Part shown: one piece after another, positions 24,201 to 40,916 of the stretch
Position numbering within the stretch: position 1 is the stretch's first letter
How the letters are laid out: each line of letters starts with the position of its first letter
Assembly: GCA_039621445.1 (NCBI GenBank)
Contig: CP154954.1
Coordinates: 58,486,701-58,550,700, forward strand
Source of the DNA: Euglena gracilis
Taxonomy: Eukaryota; Euglenida; Euglenophyceae; Euglenales
Direction: 5' to 3'
DNA length: 64,000 nucleotides
Made by a program: the position numbers and the translations under genes
Notes under the pieces: generated by a model
Told to the model about the DNA's origin: nothing
Seen by the model: the letters and a program-made list of their open reading frames with translations, nothing else
Databases searched by the model: none

Positions 24201-25799
24201 CTCGTACCCTGCATCCAAACCAACGCACGCTTGTGTGAAATAACTGCGCGCCTTTGGCTGGAGAGCACCACAGACCCGAAGGGTGGTCGACTTGCAGTAG
24301 ATGTGTCTTGGTTTTGGATTGACGTCTGGCGGCGGTTGTTTCTTTTATTGGGAGAGGCAAACCAGTCGGCAAGATGTTGCATGCATCACGTCGTGCCTCT
24401 TGCGTCAGCAACATACAGTGTGTATTCTATGGCTCTATTATGCTGTGGCCAGGATTCCCTCCTGTTGTATAAAAGATGAGCAAATGAACACACAGATTTT
24501 TTTTGACCCCGGCTCATGGAATGGATTTGGATTCATTATTCTGTGCCCTAATCTGCTGTTCGGAGTCCAACTGGCATTCGAAGAGCGACTGGCCATCTTT
24601 TGGAAGAAGAAGGAGAGCAGTTAATCTTGCGCATTCCACATCGAGCCGAGCACAATCGATACGGCCCAAATGAGCTGTTGCGGAACATTCAAACTAAGAA
24701 CCAGAGGAATGAGAAAAGAAACTGTTTGCTCCTCGGCCGTTGCCTGGCGAGGGGGAGGGTCAGATATTCGGGTGCCCTCCAGTTGCTACCAAGGAGGGGG
24801 GCTTGGGTGCAGCTCCAGCTGCCTGGGACGCTGGAGAGGGGGGTGGTCCACACCTGCGGTCACGAACACCACCACGGAGCCGGCCACCGACTGCTGGCGC
24901 CACAGCTGCTGCTCCGTGGCCTCGTTCAGCTCGTTCACCACGAGGCTCGTGACCTCCGCTGCGGAGCCCCGGCCACGGCGGTCGGGGACGGCGGTGGGGG
25001 GGGGGGGGGCTGGTTTGGCGAAACAGGAATTAGGAACCACCTCGGGAAGCCGAGGCCGGGACAAAATGAAGTTAAAAAAACCGAGAAAAATGAAAACTTG
25101 AAAAGCACAACAGGCTGGAAAGATGGCAGGACAGGTAGCGCGCCTCAAAAAATGCTGCCGAATTCGACGCTGGCTTCTCTCCACAAGGTGTCTCCCCCCT
25201 CATCGGGGTGGGAGGGGGAGGGAGGAGGCCCAGACCGCCCTGGTCGCGGCCCATCCCCACGAGCTGGTCCGACACGATGCTGCACGCCGACGCCCGGCTG
25301 GCGCTGTGCTTGCCACCCATCTCGGCCCACAGCCAGGGCCACGCTCTGGCAGCCTCGCCCGTGACCTTGGAAGCACACTCACGGCGGCAAAGCGAATTCG
25401 TCCAAGCCGTCGATTGACAGACGGTGGAGGCGCATGCTTGTCTTCGGGAGCCATTGACAAGTTTTGACATGCCAATAGATAGTCGTTGACATGTCCGCCA
25501 TTCACATGTGTTTTGGACCGTTTTGGACAGTTCTTGAGCGGTCAAGGCTTCGCGATGGACAGGTGACGGTTCCACATCCCGGAAAGAAAGCTAGCAAGAT
25601 GCCAACAAAACCCGGTGCCACGGGGGAAAAAACACCAGGTCTCAACCCCCACCCACCCACCCACCGAAGAGAGGGAGTGGTGCCCTGCACGCAGCAATCC
25701 CTGCACGTCGTCCGCCGGGGCCGACCCGACCCGCTGGCTGCAGAGGAAGCTGCTCGTCAGCTCCGCGCCGCTGCCGGGCTGGTGGAACTCCGACGCCAT
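11437..25799 (-). CDS. Carnosine-synthase-like ATP-grasp dipeptide ligase (18 exons, complete)
   Basis: Exons: 25799-25691, 25328-25236, 24958-24854, 24208-24104, 21776-21736, 21453-21409, 20924-20839, 20512-20370, 19868-19770, 18353-18217, 17653-17609, 16887-16765, 16168-16087, 15236-15158, 14822-14732, 13989-13954, 13463-13383, 11490-11437. The total is 1554 nt, an unbroken frame of 517 codons plus TGA. The protein resembles the carnosine synthase (CARNS1) branch of ATP-grasp enzymes, which join an amino acid to a second amino acid (beta-alanine and histidine in animals) with ATP hydrolysis to ADP. The substrate here is unknown. Length is close to single-module bacterial and algal relatives and shorter than the vertebrate enzyme. 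The N-terminal domain includes YEGKRFVFEIAYQMELTVVI and DDEGSWSQQLVEEG. Introns are a mixture of GT-AG, one GC-AG and at least five nonconventional CAG/CTG types. The gene lies wholly inside the fucosyltransferase intron. Confidence 0.9.
13486..13561. repeat. (GA)n with GACA leader
   Basis: GACA/GACAGA units leading into about 24 GA units. It begins 12 bp beyond the GTTCTG end of the 13463 exon region, so it is intronic. Confidence 0.95.
16087..20512 (-). CDS. ATP-grasp catalytic core exons of the carnosine-synthase-like gene
   Basis: Six exons encode the nucleotide-binding fold. The first has VLAARDKHLSREAF and AGLPTPKFFLI, the helix and strand before the lid. Across 20370/19868 the product reads EEAHCDEAAAHVG-FPAVIKPI then LGAASIGVMRV, the Lys strand and the flexible glycine-rich loop. 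18353-18217 has SIMMEEYLDGPE, the acidic hinge that contacts adenine, and 17653-17609 supplies VDVDVAVADG. 16887-16765 has AITDNWPTIEPYFNETG. 16168-16087 ends HVEAKYTSRGPRLIEVN, with the Glu and Asn expected to bind Mg2+. The 19770/18353 intron is nonconventional with an AAG...CTT variant: GGGCTTGGC near its 5' end pairs with GCCCAGCCC near its 3' end. Confidence 0.92.
18431..18708. mobile_element. Introner-family element with perfect 8-bp duplication, nested in an intron
   Basis: Begins CAGGCTTTTTTTACC and ends GTGCCTG; duplications GTCCCCAA at 18423-18430 and 18709-18716 are identical. The interior (GGTGCTATAGGGTGCCTGCC, GCAGGCACCCC, TTTTCATTGAAAATGG) is shared with the element at 21459 and the composite at 39162. 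It is inside the 19770/18353 intron, whose own ends are different. Confidence 0.9.
20610..20730. repeat. AATTAATG-type AT-rich repeat
   Basis: Degenerate octamers of ATTAATGA within the 20839/20512 intron. Confidence 0.7.
21092..21320. repeat. CA-rich microsatellite
   Basis: ACACA and AACACA units over 200 bp in the 21409/20924 intron. Confidence 0.9.
21459..21732 (-). mobile_element. Introner: element that is itself a nonconventional intron
   Basis: On the coding strand the element runs CAGGCTTTTGCG...GAGCACAAGCCTG. Flanks are ACCTGGAC and ACGTGGAC, 7 of 8 identical. The exon before ends GAC CTG and the exon after begins GAC GCC AGC, giving ...NIQDL-DASYDE... in frame. The spliced-out intron is 21454-21735 (282 nt): the element plus one duplication. 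A GT-AG alternative at these ends is out of phase. Confidence 0.9.
22237..22513. mobile_element. Introner-type element, AGGCTTCTTTTTAAG termini, perfect 8-bp duplication
   Basis: CAGGCTTCTTTTTAAG at the left and CTTAAAAAGAAGCCTG at the right; duplications GTGTCCTA at 22229-22236 and 22514-22521 are identical. The interior is C and G runs plus CGCGCCTAAAAGG-like unique sequence. Located in the 24104/21776 intron. Confidence 0.88.
22590..23055. repeat. Dispersed palindromic motif, cluster 2
   Basis: The same core (GTGTGCGCAAATGCGCACA and variants) occurs near 22593, 22804, 22885, 22930, 22975 and 23025, separated by 30-90 bp of AT-rich sequence. Lies in an intron of the ATP-grasp gene. Confidence 0.7.
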
Positions 25800-25813
25800 C
25801 CACGACAGGGGGC

Positions 25814-25815
25814 CT
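25814..25815 (-). promoter_or_regulatory. Candidate spliced-leader (trans-splicing) acceptor AG before the ATP-grasp ORF
   Basis: On the minus strand an AG (TTTCAACACAG) lies 14 nt upstream of the first in-frame ATG (25799-25797). Euglenozoan mRNAs typically receive a spliced leader at such an AG shortly before the start codon, so this could be the 5' end of an independent mRNA for the nested gene. This is inference from position alone; the same AG could be an ordinary splice acceptor. Confidence 0.3.
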
Positions 25816-26911
25816 GTGTTGAAAGGCACGGGGAACTGCTGGCATTGCCGGAGACAGTGGAGAATGCCGGGTTGAGTTTGGTACCCCCCCCCTTGCCAAA
25901 GGACATGGCAAAGGTGCTCTTGAGAAGAAGTCCTTTGAAAGATGGGTACGAACCAGGTGGGTAGTGCTTAGACAAGGCTGGTGCGTAGACGGGGGGGGGG
26001 GGCATTGGAATAGGTCCACATTTTTTTTAAAAAAACACCCTGGGGTGGGGGAGTGAAATACATTTTGGCGTCGGCAAAGCTTGGGGTAGGGTCCCCCCCC
26101 CGGCTTAGAAAGCCTTCACTGCGCTCTCCCCCCCAACAGCAGGGGGTCAGCGGCGCCCCTGTTGCACACCCGACTGCCGGCTGCCCCACGAGAGAGGCGA
26201 TCCGGGGGCCTGCGCGCTGACGCAGATTGGCTTCGACGCCATCGGCGGAAGGGCGGGAGAAGGCATGGGCGCGGCAGTCAGCGGAAGAGATGGAGGGAGG
26301 GAACACAAAGAGCTGCGGAACGAACCACACATTGGGACGTGTGGGCTGGCTTTGACAGGGCTGCCGGGGTGGGAGTCCAAGAACGACCAGAGTTGAATGT
26401 GGCTCTGCACACCCAAAAAACTGACACCGGCCCAAATCATTCCCTGTTAAGGGGAATGGTCCCGTTCAGCACGAAAACAAAGGGGGGGAAATGGCCCAGC
26501 GTAAATTTATTTCATCCTCGGTGCAACCAGGCTGAATTTGATTGATCAACTGGGGGAAGGTCTCGGAGCCCCCCCCCCCCCGTGTCAGGTCGGCATAGAG
26601 CCGAAATTCGCCCAAACATGGGTCTTGTTCTGGTTGCTTTATCTGGGTCTGTTTTCGCTCTGTTTGTTGTACTCATGATGCCTTGGGGGAGGGTCAGGTG
26701 CTTTTGGTGCCTTCTGCATGTGAACCTTGGGGGGGGGGGGCCAGCGTCGGATGTGGATGCTGTGGGGTGCCTGCCTTGGGCAAGCCAGGCAGCCCAGTCC
26801 GGGCCCCGTGGGGCGTTGGGGGGGTCGTCGGCACCGTCTGAAAATTCAACCTGCCTGCGACCCGACAGCGGAGGCAGGGGGCGGCGGGGGGGGGGGGGCG
26901 GGGGCGAGCAC

Positions 26912-33127
<6,216 letters not shown>

Positions 33128-33214
33128 CTGAAACACCACCCCACACAACTCGACTTTTTTTAAAACAAATGTGGCAGGAGGGAGGAACACGTTTTTGTAT
33201 CCATTTTTGCTTAA

Positions 33215-33303
33215 TATATATACATTATAATATATATATATATATATGTTATAATATATATATATATATTAAACAAATACATAATATATATATATATATA
33301 TCA
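33215..33303. repeat. (AT)n tracts
   Basis: Several TATATATA runs split by ACATTA and AAACAAATAC. Intergenic between the FHA and fucosyltransferase genes. Confidence 0.9.
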
Positions 33304-34459
33304 GTCTATTTAAGTATATCACTGAGGGGGCCAACCATCACCCAGCAGTGGAATGAAGCACACAGAAACAAGCACTGATGTGGGCACTTGAAGGTCGTCA
33401 ACCGAAGTGCTTCTGGTTGAAAGGCACGTGGAGTGCATTGCCGTGGGGAGAAAGAGTTTGGAAATGCAGAAAAAAAAATGAAAACAATGAAAAAAAATGT
33501 GTATAATTCTGGCGTTCCTTTCGACTAAATTGAATGCCATTGCAACCGCAAATTTGGGTGCTGGGAGCAGTTTTTCAGCTTTAAATTAATTTTCCGCAGG
33601 TAGATAAGATTTGAAACAACCCAAATGATGGAAGTCGCCCCAAGCTCAAAGACATCAAATCTGCTCTCCTAAAACTCTGAATATTGCAACCTTAAAACTA
33701 AACTTAAATATCATAATAAATTTGGAATTTAAACTCCAAACAAAAATTCTTAAAGCAAAAATAAACAATTGAAAAGTCTGAATTCAAAGCAAAGGACTCG
33801 TCACATCCACACGAAGAGTGTTGCTGCCGAAAGCAACACAGCTATCGCGAGGCTGGCCGGACGCATTTCATATCCCTATCCGCCAACCGCCCCTGCGGTG
33901 GGGGGCATTGGACATAGCACAGCTGTGTCACGCTTCCGAGACAGCAGCCATCGTGGAAGAATGCAATGAAACTGCGCATGGGGGGCCGACGAATACACTG
34001 ACGCGGCTGGCTCCCCAGAGCTTCGAATGCCAGCCTGCATTGACAGCACAATGGAACAATGGTGATTTAATAGAAATGGAGCACGCCAGGGAAAAAAAGA
34101 ACAGCAATACCAGCTGTCTTCAGAACATTGTTTGATCTGATGCAGACCGCCTCTGGTAACCCCCGAATGTAACCCCCCCAAGAATTTAAAGCCCACAATC
34201 AGAACAAATATGAATTTTTGGATAAATACTTGCAGTCTTTCTTCACAAGAAACCCTCCATTTTTTGTCAAAAATGCAAAATAATTAGGAGGGCACATGTA
34301 AGTCTGGTTTTGGGTACAATATTTTGACTGCAGTTGAAGGCCACCAAAGCTTATGGACTGCACACAAGAAAGTTTGCTCCCCCAATTATAAAACCCCGTC
34401 AGGTGTTGGATTCCTAACCTAACATACAGCAGGGGGGGGGGATGCGCTGGGCGGCCCTC

Positions 34460-35160
34460 GGAAAAAATGCGCAAAAAAATGCGCAAAAAATGCGCTGAGT
34501 TTGTACATTCCTAAGGGAAAAAGGACTTATAAAAATTTCCAACAATGAGCCCAAAATTAAACCAAAATCACCAAAAACAGCTGAAATGAAGGCACTTTTG
34601 GTCAAAAAAAAAATGCATGAGCAAGGCGTCACTCCCTGTTCACCATAACCAACAATGTCAGCCCTCGTGCCCCGTACTTGTGACCAGGGGAGAAGGATTC
34701 GATATGGGGTCTCTGAAAACCCTAGTGTCCTCATCATCATTGGATGAGTACCCACACCTCATCACCCAAAGGTTTTTTTTGAATATGGACAAAATGCCTC
34801 CAAAAAGTGTAAAAAAAAAGGTGGGGAAATGGGAAAAAAGCGCAAAAAATGCGCAAAAAAAATTCTTTCAAAAGGGGGCAGAATAGAGCACAAATCAAAC
34901 AACATAACTCAGCGTCAATGCAACATTGGTCAAGGAGCAATTTGATAATATACAATCAAAATAAATAAAAAAACCAAAATGAAACTGCAACATATAAAAA
35001 AAAGCCGTAAATTCTTAAGACGCAAAAAATGCGCGAAAAAATCGAAAAAAATGCGCAAAAAAATGCGAAAAAAATGCGCAAAAAATGCGCATTTTCCCAA
35101 AAATCCGGAAAATGCGCAAAAAATGCGCAGAAATGCGAAAAAAATGCGAAACGCATTTCC
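34460..35160. repeat. Clustered TGCGCAAAAAA words
   Basis: Ten or more TGCGCAAAAA(A) units near 34468-34495, 34840-34860 and 35020-35155, mostly in one orientation. No coding signal. Confidence 0.7.
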
Positions 35161-35962
35161 CCCCCTGCATACAGCTGGGAGGGCTTCATGCCCTGGGATA
35201 TACGTCGCCATTGATTTTTTACCCCTCTGTTTCGGGTGGAATTGAATGGCTGTAGGTGGCCCAGCATGGTGGCATTCCTCACGCAGATTCCTTGGGCAAA
35301 AGAGGTTAAGAAAAACCAGGACGTTGTCATTTAGCCCCAAATCCCAGCCAGCCAAAGTGCTCTGGTCAGCAGCACAACTGCGGCTCCGATTGAGCAAGAA
35401 ACAAAATAAACCTTTTTGGCCCAAATCAGACGATCTCCCTGGCCAAACCCGCCCCCCCCCCCCCAAGTGCTTTCAAACAAGTCATATTTTTCCACGAGTC
35501 TTCTGTCACCCTTCAGGGTTTGCACATCCACAGGGTTTGCAGTGAACCACTGAATACACCATTTCGCCACAATGTTTGTTTGTGCCCCCTGAGTCCCCAA
35601 AACCTGAACCAATAATCGACTCTTGAAAACCCCACAGGTTGGGAGTCATACAGAGACATGGTAATGAAAATATTATCGTGGATTCTTCCCGACCTGGAGA
35701 ACTCAGGGACCTTCACAATATGGATCACGTCGACTCCCAACGACGAAAATCTTGAAGTAAATCTCCTGCCTTACCCCAGATCTGCCAAGCAAAATAACCG
35801 AAAAAGGGCAAGGGCTATCGCAGGCAGTGGGAGGCCAGGAGGTGCACCCTGCAAGCGGAATCGATGGGGACAGCTGTACAGGGGGGAGGGGCATTACTCG
35901 GGGCAGTGCTGCACGGTGAACCAAACTCGGGCAGTGCTGGGCCTTCGGTGACCTGGACCGAC

Positions 35963-38900
35963 TCACCCCTCGATGGCGAACGAGAGCAGCAGCCCGCCCA
36001 GCTCCCCGGCTGGGTGTCGGGCTGAACTACCCCGGTGGCTGGCGGGCCACCCCTGTGGGGTCCCTCCGGATTCAGCGACGCCCAGCTCAATGGTGCTGCC
36101 GGACCGGAGGGGGACTGGGTCGTCGGACACCGCGACGCCGGTCTCAGGGGAGGGACGGAGGGGTGGGGGGGAGGGTTGTGTGGAAGGCCTGGTGTGGGGG
36201 TTCGACGTCCCCCCCCACCCACAAAAATATTTTCCCCAATTACCCAAAAGCAAAACCCCTTGTGCCCAACACATATGACCAAACCACAAAAATATTGGCA
36301 CACATTGCCCACAATGGAGAAGACGCCAGCAATGAAGAAGAGAAAGAGGAAAAATGAAAGCGACACAAATTCAATGGACCAACATTTTGGGGTACTTGAG
36401 GCCAGCTTTTTGGGTCTAGTTGTCAGATGGCAGCCAGGTTCATGGGTGTAATCTTTTGGATATTCGCCAAAAGTTTGCACCTGTTAATCCCACAGAAAAG
36501 AGCAACAATCCCAAAGCAAACACAAAAATGACACACGTGGGGTGGATCGCCAAAAAATTACTAGGAGTGATGTGCTGACGATGATTTCTCCCGTTGCAAC
36601 CCTGGCTATCCACCAGCGTTCCATTCTGAGAGTAGTTCAATAGCTCGAAGTGCGCCAGGGTCGGGTCGCACAGAATGCGACAGTGCTGCTTCGAGATCTG
36701 ACGAGGACGAGAGAGAACATTTGTGGCAAAGAAACAAAGTTGTAGGAATTGTTCGATTTCCCATTGCAAAGGAGACCAAGACTGTGGTGGCAGAACGTTT
36801 GTGGTCACAGTCCGTCCACCTTCTGTGACGTTGAAAACAAGAGGGAAATTACCTTGGTATAATGTCGAAATGCATTTGCAGGTGCACATCTGTGGTAGCA
36901 AAAAATTCGTTCCATTATAATCGTTATTCTAAACTTGTGTTACAATTTTGAACAGAATTTGATTTTTTTTGTGTGGGTGGACTGCTGGCCAATGTCATGT
37001 GGGACAACACAGCACAGCACACACCACACAAGCGCGCCCACAACACACATACACCACAACTTACACACACTGCACACACGCGCGCACGCATCACGGAACA
37101 CGCAACACACTGCGCTCCACTGGGCGGTAGGAACGGCCGCGGCCTGGGCGGCGGTGATCCCCAGGGTGTCAGCCGCGGCCTCCCCCTCCTCCCCGACCGG
37201 GGCCACCGCCTTGGCCCGGCCGATGGTCAGGCACGGCGTCCGCATCTCCCAGCGTATGCCGTCCCCTGGGAGGAGGGCGGGGCTGGACAGGAAGGCCTGG
37301 TGGGGGGGGGTTGGACCCCACCCCCCACCACCAGGATGGGGGTGGGGCAGGGATAGATGGGAAGCCGTGGGGGGGGGGTCGGACGCCCCCTCCCGACACG
37401 GAGGGGGGGTGTCGACCACCCCAACCCACCACCCACAGGGTTGCAGGGATTCCCGCACAGCCCTGGGGGGGGGGGGCGGAGGAATGGACACCCCCCACCC
37501 CCCCCCCAGGTCCAGTCCATGGCCTGGGTGACCCCGAGCTTGCTGGCCACGGTGGAGGTGGCCGATACTGTGGGTGCAGTGAAGAAATTACGCCCCAAAC
37601 CCCACCCGGGGAAAAAGAGGGAGAGAGAGGTGCCACAGAGGTGCACCCCCCCCCCCGTGTTGGAATGGCACCGCTGTTTTGCCAAACGGGTTGAGCTTCT
37701 TGGGTCGGCCCAACGTGCCAAGCCACAGTGCCAATACGGGTGCAAACACAGGGATTTGCTCAGTGACCCCGTGATGCCATTTCTCCCGAGCCCAACCCAA
37801 CCAACAACCGACCCACTTCTTTTTTGTGTTGTTGAAAACCCACTGGCCCACGACCTCTTCCCCGAAATCCCATGTTTGAAACAGCAGGTTTAAATTAATC
37901 TGCGTTTTCTCACACCCTGCGGGTTGAGGTCGCTGGCATTTTTTTTGTTCCGTCGCAATGAAAGAGGGTGGGGGTTCACCCAACGATCTCCTTGCATAGT
38001 CTCCTTCATTTTTGCCAGAGGTCTTAGCATTAGGTCTTAGCAGGTCTTAGCATTTCGGTGCATTTGCACCCCCCCCCCAAGGGTGTCACATTCCCTCCCG
38101 GGACTAGGTGGGTTTTCGTGCGTGAGTGGGTGGTTGGGCCGCTGGACCCCCTCCCCCGCACTTTAAGGTTCACCAAGGGCCAGCCTGGCCTCGGCCTGGG
38201 ACAGGCATTTTTCACGGTTTCGGGGCAGAGTTTGGGTGGCTCTTTGGGTGGCTGTATGGGTTAGGCGACCCCACCCCACTTTGCAGCTTGGCGCAGGTAA
38301 CACAGCAGTGGCATCATCCTATCGTGCAGTGCACGAAGTACAAAGCTAAGGACCAAAGACATGCGCACCTTCCAATACAGCTAAGACGGGCAATTGTGAT
38401 ACACGCAAAAGAGGAAGGTACAGGTTGACAGCCGGGTCGGTGATGATGCCTGGGAAGGGTTCTTCCCTGTTACAGAATCAGGGTAGTAATGGATCCACGA
38501 TATGCCATAAAAATGCACGTTAATTAGGTGGAATTGAACAGAGCCGACTTTTGAATTTCATTTGCACAATCACACATATTGATTGATGCCTTACTCGACA
38601 ATGTTTGAATTCTAGAAGGGCAGGAAAGAAAAAACAAGCCACTTGAATGTGAGAGAGAAAGTTGCAGGAGGAGGAATGGGAGAGGGGGGGAAACAACACC
38701 GAAGAGGCGGCACGTTGGGCGATGGTTGTGGTGCTTTCTGGGCACTTGAAGCAGTCTTTGCTCCTGTGGCCAGTCGCAGACCCATGCATAATTCTGACCT
38801 GCCCCCCCCCCACTTTCTCCATGTGTCTCCTGGTGTTGTATGTGAAGCAAAGCGCAAAAAAAGCTAATTATCCATCCTTGAGGCGTTAAACAAGATTATT

Positions 38901-40879
38901 AATATCATTGGAATCACTTGCCACAGGCTTCAACACGCTAAGCATGGCACATCGTGCTATGGTAACCCAACCCCCCTCCCCTGACGGGCAGTGGAGAAAC
39001 CCGGGTGCCGATCCTTCAGGGATGCAAGAGGCATTGGAGCGGGGGCCTGGTTGTTGCCTTCACTTGCTGCACCCTCTGTGACAGATTACGAAGATAAAAA
39101 GCGACGAGCCAGCCGCGACAAAACAAGAATCAGGTGGGAAGCAACACGACCAGGCCTTGACCGGGGGGAGGGGGGGTGGGTGCTATAGGGTGCCTGCCCC
39201 TAGCAGGCACACCCCCCGGGGGGTCTGGGGGAGACCTAAAATTTTTCATTGAAAATGGCCTTTTCCGGGCCCCCGGCCAGGGTCGGAGGGGGGTGTCTGC
39301 TATGTGTTATGAGCAGGCACCCCAAAAAACCCATCCACCCCCCCCCGGGCAGGCACCTATGGTCACTTCCCATTTTGGTGCTCTGGTCGGCCCTGGTCGG
39401 CCCTGGTCGGTCCTGGTCGGCCCTGGTCGGCCCTGGTCGGCCCTGGTCGGCCCTGGTCGGCCCTGGTCGGCAAATAGTCGGCCATAGGTGGGGGTATCCG
39501 TCACAGAAAAAGTGTGAAGGGATGCAATGATTTTCTGAATTGTCTCGCCAAGATCAAAAGGAAATGCCCCGTAAGGCCTCCATTGGCTCCCCAAAAGCAA
39601 CCAAAATGACCTAAAATGGCTTGAAATAACCAAAAATTACCCAAAAAACGCCAACAAAATCTGAAAAATGACCCAAAGTTACCAAAAGGGCTCAAAATGG
39701 CCAAAATGCCACAAAAAATGCTCAGATTGACCCAAATTAGCCCAATATTTGCCAAATCAGTGACAATAGCCCCCAAATTAGCAAAAACTGGTCCATAATG
39801 GCCAAAATGGGTGTAAAACTGGAGATTTGTGAGAAAATTATACAAAAATGGGTTTAGCTCTTCAAAATATACAAAAAAAATGCCAGCATCACCCACCATC
39901 GCCCAGCAACACTCTGCATCGCCCAGCATCGCCCAGCATCGGAACCCCACCTCTGGTCTCCAAAAATCCAGCATCGCCCAGCATCGCCCAGCATCGCCCT
40001 GCATCGCCCAGCATCATCAGAGGTGTTTGTTCCAGAGGGAAAGCTGCCGAATTCCTTCATCCATTCCCCTTCGGTCGGCCAACCACATGCAAGTCGGCCC
40101 TGGTCGGCCCTGGTCGGCCCTGGTCGGCCCTGGTCGGAACCCCCACCTACGGGGGTCCTGAAAATCATAGTCGGCCCTGGTCGGCCCTGGTCGGCCCTGG
40201 TCGACCCTGGTCGGCCGTAGGTGCCTGCCCCCGGGGGGTCGGATGGGGTGCTACAGGGTCCTACCCCTAGCACCCCCCCCTCCGTGGGGTAGGCACCCGA
40301 CTGAGCACAAGCCTGGCCTTGACGTTAAGAATTAAAGCAATTGAGTTCAAGACTCATTTAAATCAAAATCAAAATTCAAATGGCATGTGCCGACACACAT
40401 CTACCAAAGGTTGGCCGAAAAAAACTGGGCCAGTTCGAAATTTTCGGGTGAACGGTCGAGATCAGAGAAGGAACGGATTCTTGGCATCCTTGGACTACCG
40501 CCCATCCAGCCCAAAAACTGATAAATGCCTGGGTGGAGTCCCCCCGGGGGTGCCGTCCCTCCGGTTTAAGAGAACCCCTGGCCCTCTGGCCAAGGGGCGG
40601 TCCTTACCATCTGTGCTGAAAAATACTGTGCCCTACAGATCGCCCTGGACTCCGGCGTCCTCCGGCTTTCTCCGGTCGTTCCTCCCCCATACTCCATTCC
40701 ATCAATTTTGTCAGTTGGTAGTTGTGGGTCTGAATCACAGGGCCTGCCCAGTGGCTCCCCGCCACACCAGCCAAGGCTGTTTGTCACACACACACGCGCG
40801 CGCGCGCGCGCACACACACACATATATGTATATTATACACACACATATAATATATAGATAATATGCATATTATCTATAG

Positions 40880-40916
<37 letters not shown>

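Larger units (their letters stand above)
4779..26911 (-). other. 22.1-kb intron of the fucosyltransferase-like gene, hosting a nested gene
   Basis: Donor GAG|GTGCTC at 26911 and acceptor CGCAG|GAG at 4779, both phase 0. Protein spacing between HVRGTDK and TIFLMTD (about 65 residues) leaves no missing segment. The intron contains the whole carnosine-synthase-like gene on the same strand. Of the remainder, 4779-11436 holds no convincing coding exon: it has G/C runs and CAGTCAGTCAC-type repeats at 6.1-6.5 kb, short microsatellites at 8.1, 9.6 and 10.3 kb, a foldback at 9.0-9.55 kb and otherwise featureless sequence. The stretch 25814-26911 holds a GC-rich block near 26.15-26.3 kb that I could not place in any gene. 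Confidence 0.65.
33128..35962. other. Interval between the FHA-gene stop and the first recognised fucosyltransferase exon
   Basis: AT-rich, with the (AT)n tract at its start and the TGCGCAAAAAA block at 34.46-35.16 kb. Open frames near 35.5-35.75 kb exist on both strands but lack exon-like composition. The true 5' end of the fucosyltransferase gene is probably here, but I cannot locate it. Confidence 0.4.

Noticed and set aside
26150-26300. GC-rich minus-strand segment that could be an exon
   Set aside because: Three open frames, none resembling either the fucosyltransferase or the ATP-grasp protein, and no phase-compatible splice pair.
35460-35760. Open frames on both strands (for example VDVIHIVKVPEFSRSG on minus)
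   Set aside because: AT-rich, not codon-biased like the certain exons, and plausible peptides appear on both strands; no splice evidence.
36440-36605. Hydrophobic stretch FVFALGLLLFSVGLTG after the FHA exon suggesting a membrane anchor
   Set aside because: It lies downstream of the nonconventional 5' splice site at 36608 and is intronic in the model that restores the FHA domain.
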